DNA from: Verrucomicrobia bacterium TMED44
GTDB taxonomy: Bacteria; Verrucomicrobiota; Verrucomicrobiia; Opitutales; Seribacteraceae
Assembly: GCA_002168015.1 (NCBI GenBank)
Contig: NHCX01000122.1
Location: forward strand, 4,941-20,986
DNA: 16,046 nt
Direction of reading: 5' to 3'
Of this stretch, positions 15,698 through 16,046 are shown piece after piece (the stretch's first letter is position 1; each line of letters begins with the position of its first letter). The position numbers and the translations under genes were made by a program. The notes below the pieces were generated by a model. It saw only the letters and a program-made list of their open reading frames with translations. It had not been told where the DNA came from and did not search any database.

Positions 15698-16046
15698 ATG
15701 AAAGTAATTCATACAATTATTTTTATTTTTCATATTACTTTAGTGGTAAATCTGCTTGGATCTTCCATCCCTTTCGCGGGGAAAATTTCCAAGGACGGGA
15801 TCAACCTGGAGGGCCAAATCAAGTTTTTCTTTCAAATTCATGACGGCGAGGGAAAAACCCTGTGGAAGAGTGGAAAGCATGCGGAGGATTTGGTTACCGT
15901 GACGGTCAGGGGAGGCCGTTATATCGTTCAACTTGGCGGGTCCGGAATGGAGGAGATTGATGAACAATTGTTTCTGGATCACGACCAGCTCTATCTTGGT
16001 TTACTGGTGGATCTGGGGGATGGCCAGGGTCTGCAGACCCTGGGGC
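15698..16046 (+). CDS. N-terminal part of a second secreted protein, paralog of the RCC1 protein (3' end outside window)
   Basis: An ATG at 15698 opens a frame that runs off the window after 116 codons. It begins with a signal peptide (MKVIHTIIFIFHITLVVNLL, then GSS) followed by the same beta-rich domain as the gene at 12494. Shared marks are SIP, GKIS, DGIN, EGQ, GRY, LGG, GM, LFL and VDL. In an ungapped hand alignment 48 of 94 residues are identical. The two genes lie in tandem on the same strand, 300 bp apart, and probably arose by duplication. Whether this copy also carries Ig-like and RCC1 repeats cannot be seen. Codon choice and spacing look normal and no frameshift is present in the visible part. 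No Shine-Dalgarno precedes the start. Confidence 0.88.
   Translation, partial: MKVIHTIIFIFHITLVVNLLGSSIPFAGKISKDGINLEGQIKFFFQIHDGEGKTLWKSGKHAEDLVTVTVRGGRYIVQLGGSGMEEIDEQLFLDHDQLYLGLLVDLGDGQGLQTLG

Noticed and set aside
1..16046. Mobile element, prophage, toxin-antitoxin or defence cluster
   Set aside because: No transposase, integrase, terminal inverted repeats, nuclease or paired small genes were found; gene content is metabolic and envelope-related.

Overview
This looks like chromosomal DNA of a Gram-negative bacterium, probably from the Verrucomicrobiota (Opitutae-like) or a related lineage of the Planctomycetes-Verrucomicrobia group. The reasons are moderate GC content, a Gld-type ABC system with fused subunits and a DUF4340 partner, large secreted RCC1/Ig-like proteins, and a secreted SGNH hydrolase. 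Bacteroidota is the main alternative, because nearly every start codon lacks a Shine-Dalgarno sequence. The taxonomic call is inference from gene content; no rRNA or tRNA gene was seen.

Layout. At the left edge a partial + strand frame (1-216) converges on a PLP-dependent alpha-oxoamine synthase (220-1416, -). A strong hairpin terminator (1456-1488) separates that gene from a three-gene minus-strand operon at 1508-7318. In transcription order the operon holds an ABC ATPase (GldA-like), a 998-residue permease fused to a GldG-type periplasmic domain, and a DUF4340 protein with a proline-rich insert and a C-terminal parvulin (peptidyl-prolyl isomerase) domain. This reads as an envelope ABC machine with a built-in folding enzyme on its periplasmic side. 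A 159-bp divergent intergenic region leads to an unrecognised + strand protein with an N-terminal membrane or signal segment (7478-8602), then transketolase (8729-10723) and a TlpA-type thioredoxin-fold protein (10841-11629) with a terminator hairpin after it.

The right third is about exported proteins. A secreted SGNH/GDSL-type hydrolase (11672-12376, -) is divergent from a 967-residue secreted protein (12494-15397, +). That protein has an N-terminal beta-rich domain, a linker, one Ig-like domain and 14 RCC1-type repeats spaced almost exactly 147 nt apart, enough for two seven-bladed propellers. After a 300-bp, very AT-rich gap comes the start of a second gene (15698 to the window edge). Its first 94 aligned residues match the first protein at about half of positions, so the two form a tandem paralogous family.

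Nothing here is a clear mobile element, CRISPR array or defence island. The most unusual items are the DUF4340-parvulin fusion, the highly regular RCC1 double array with its truncated paralog next door, and the unrecognised 374-residue protein.
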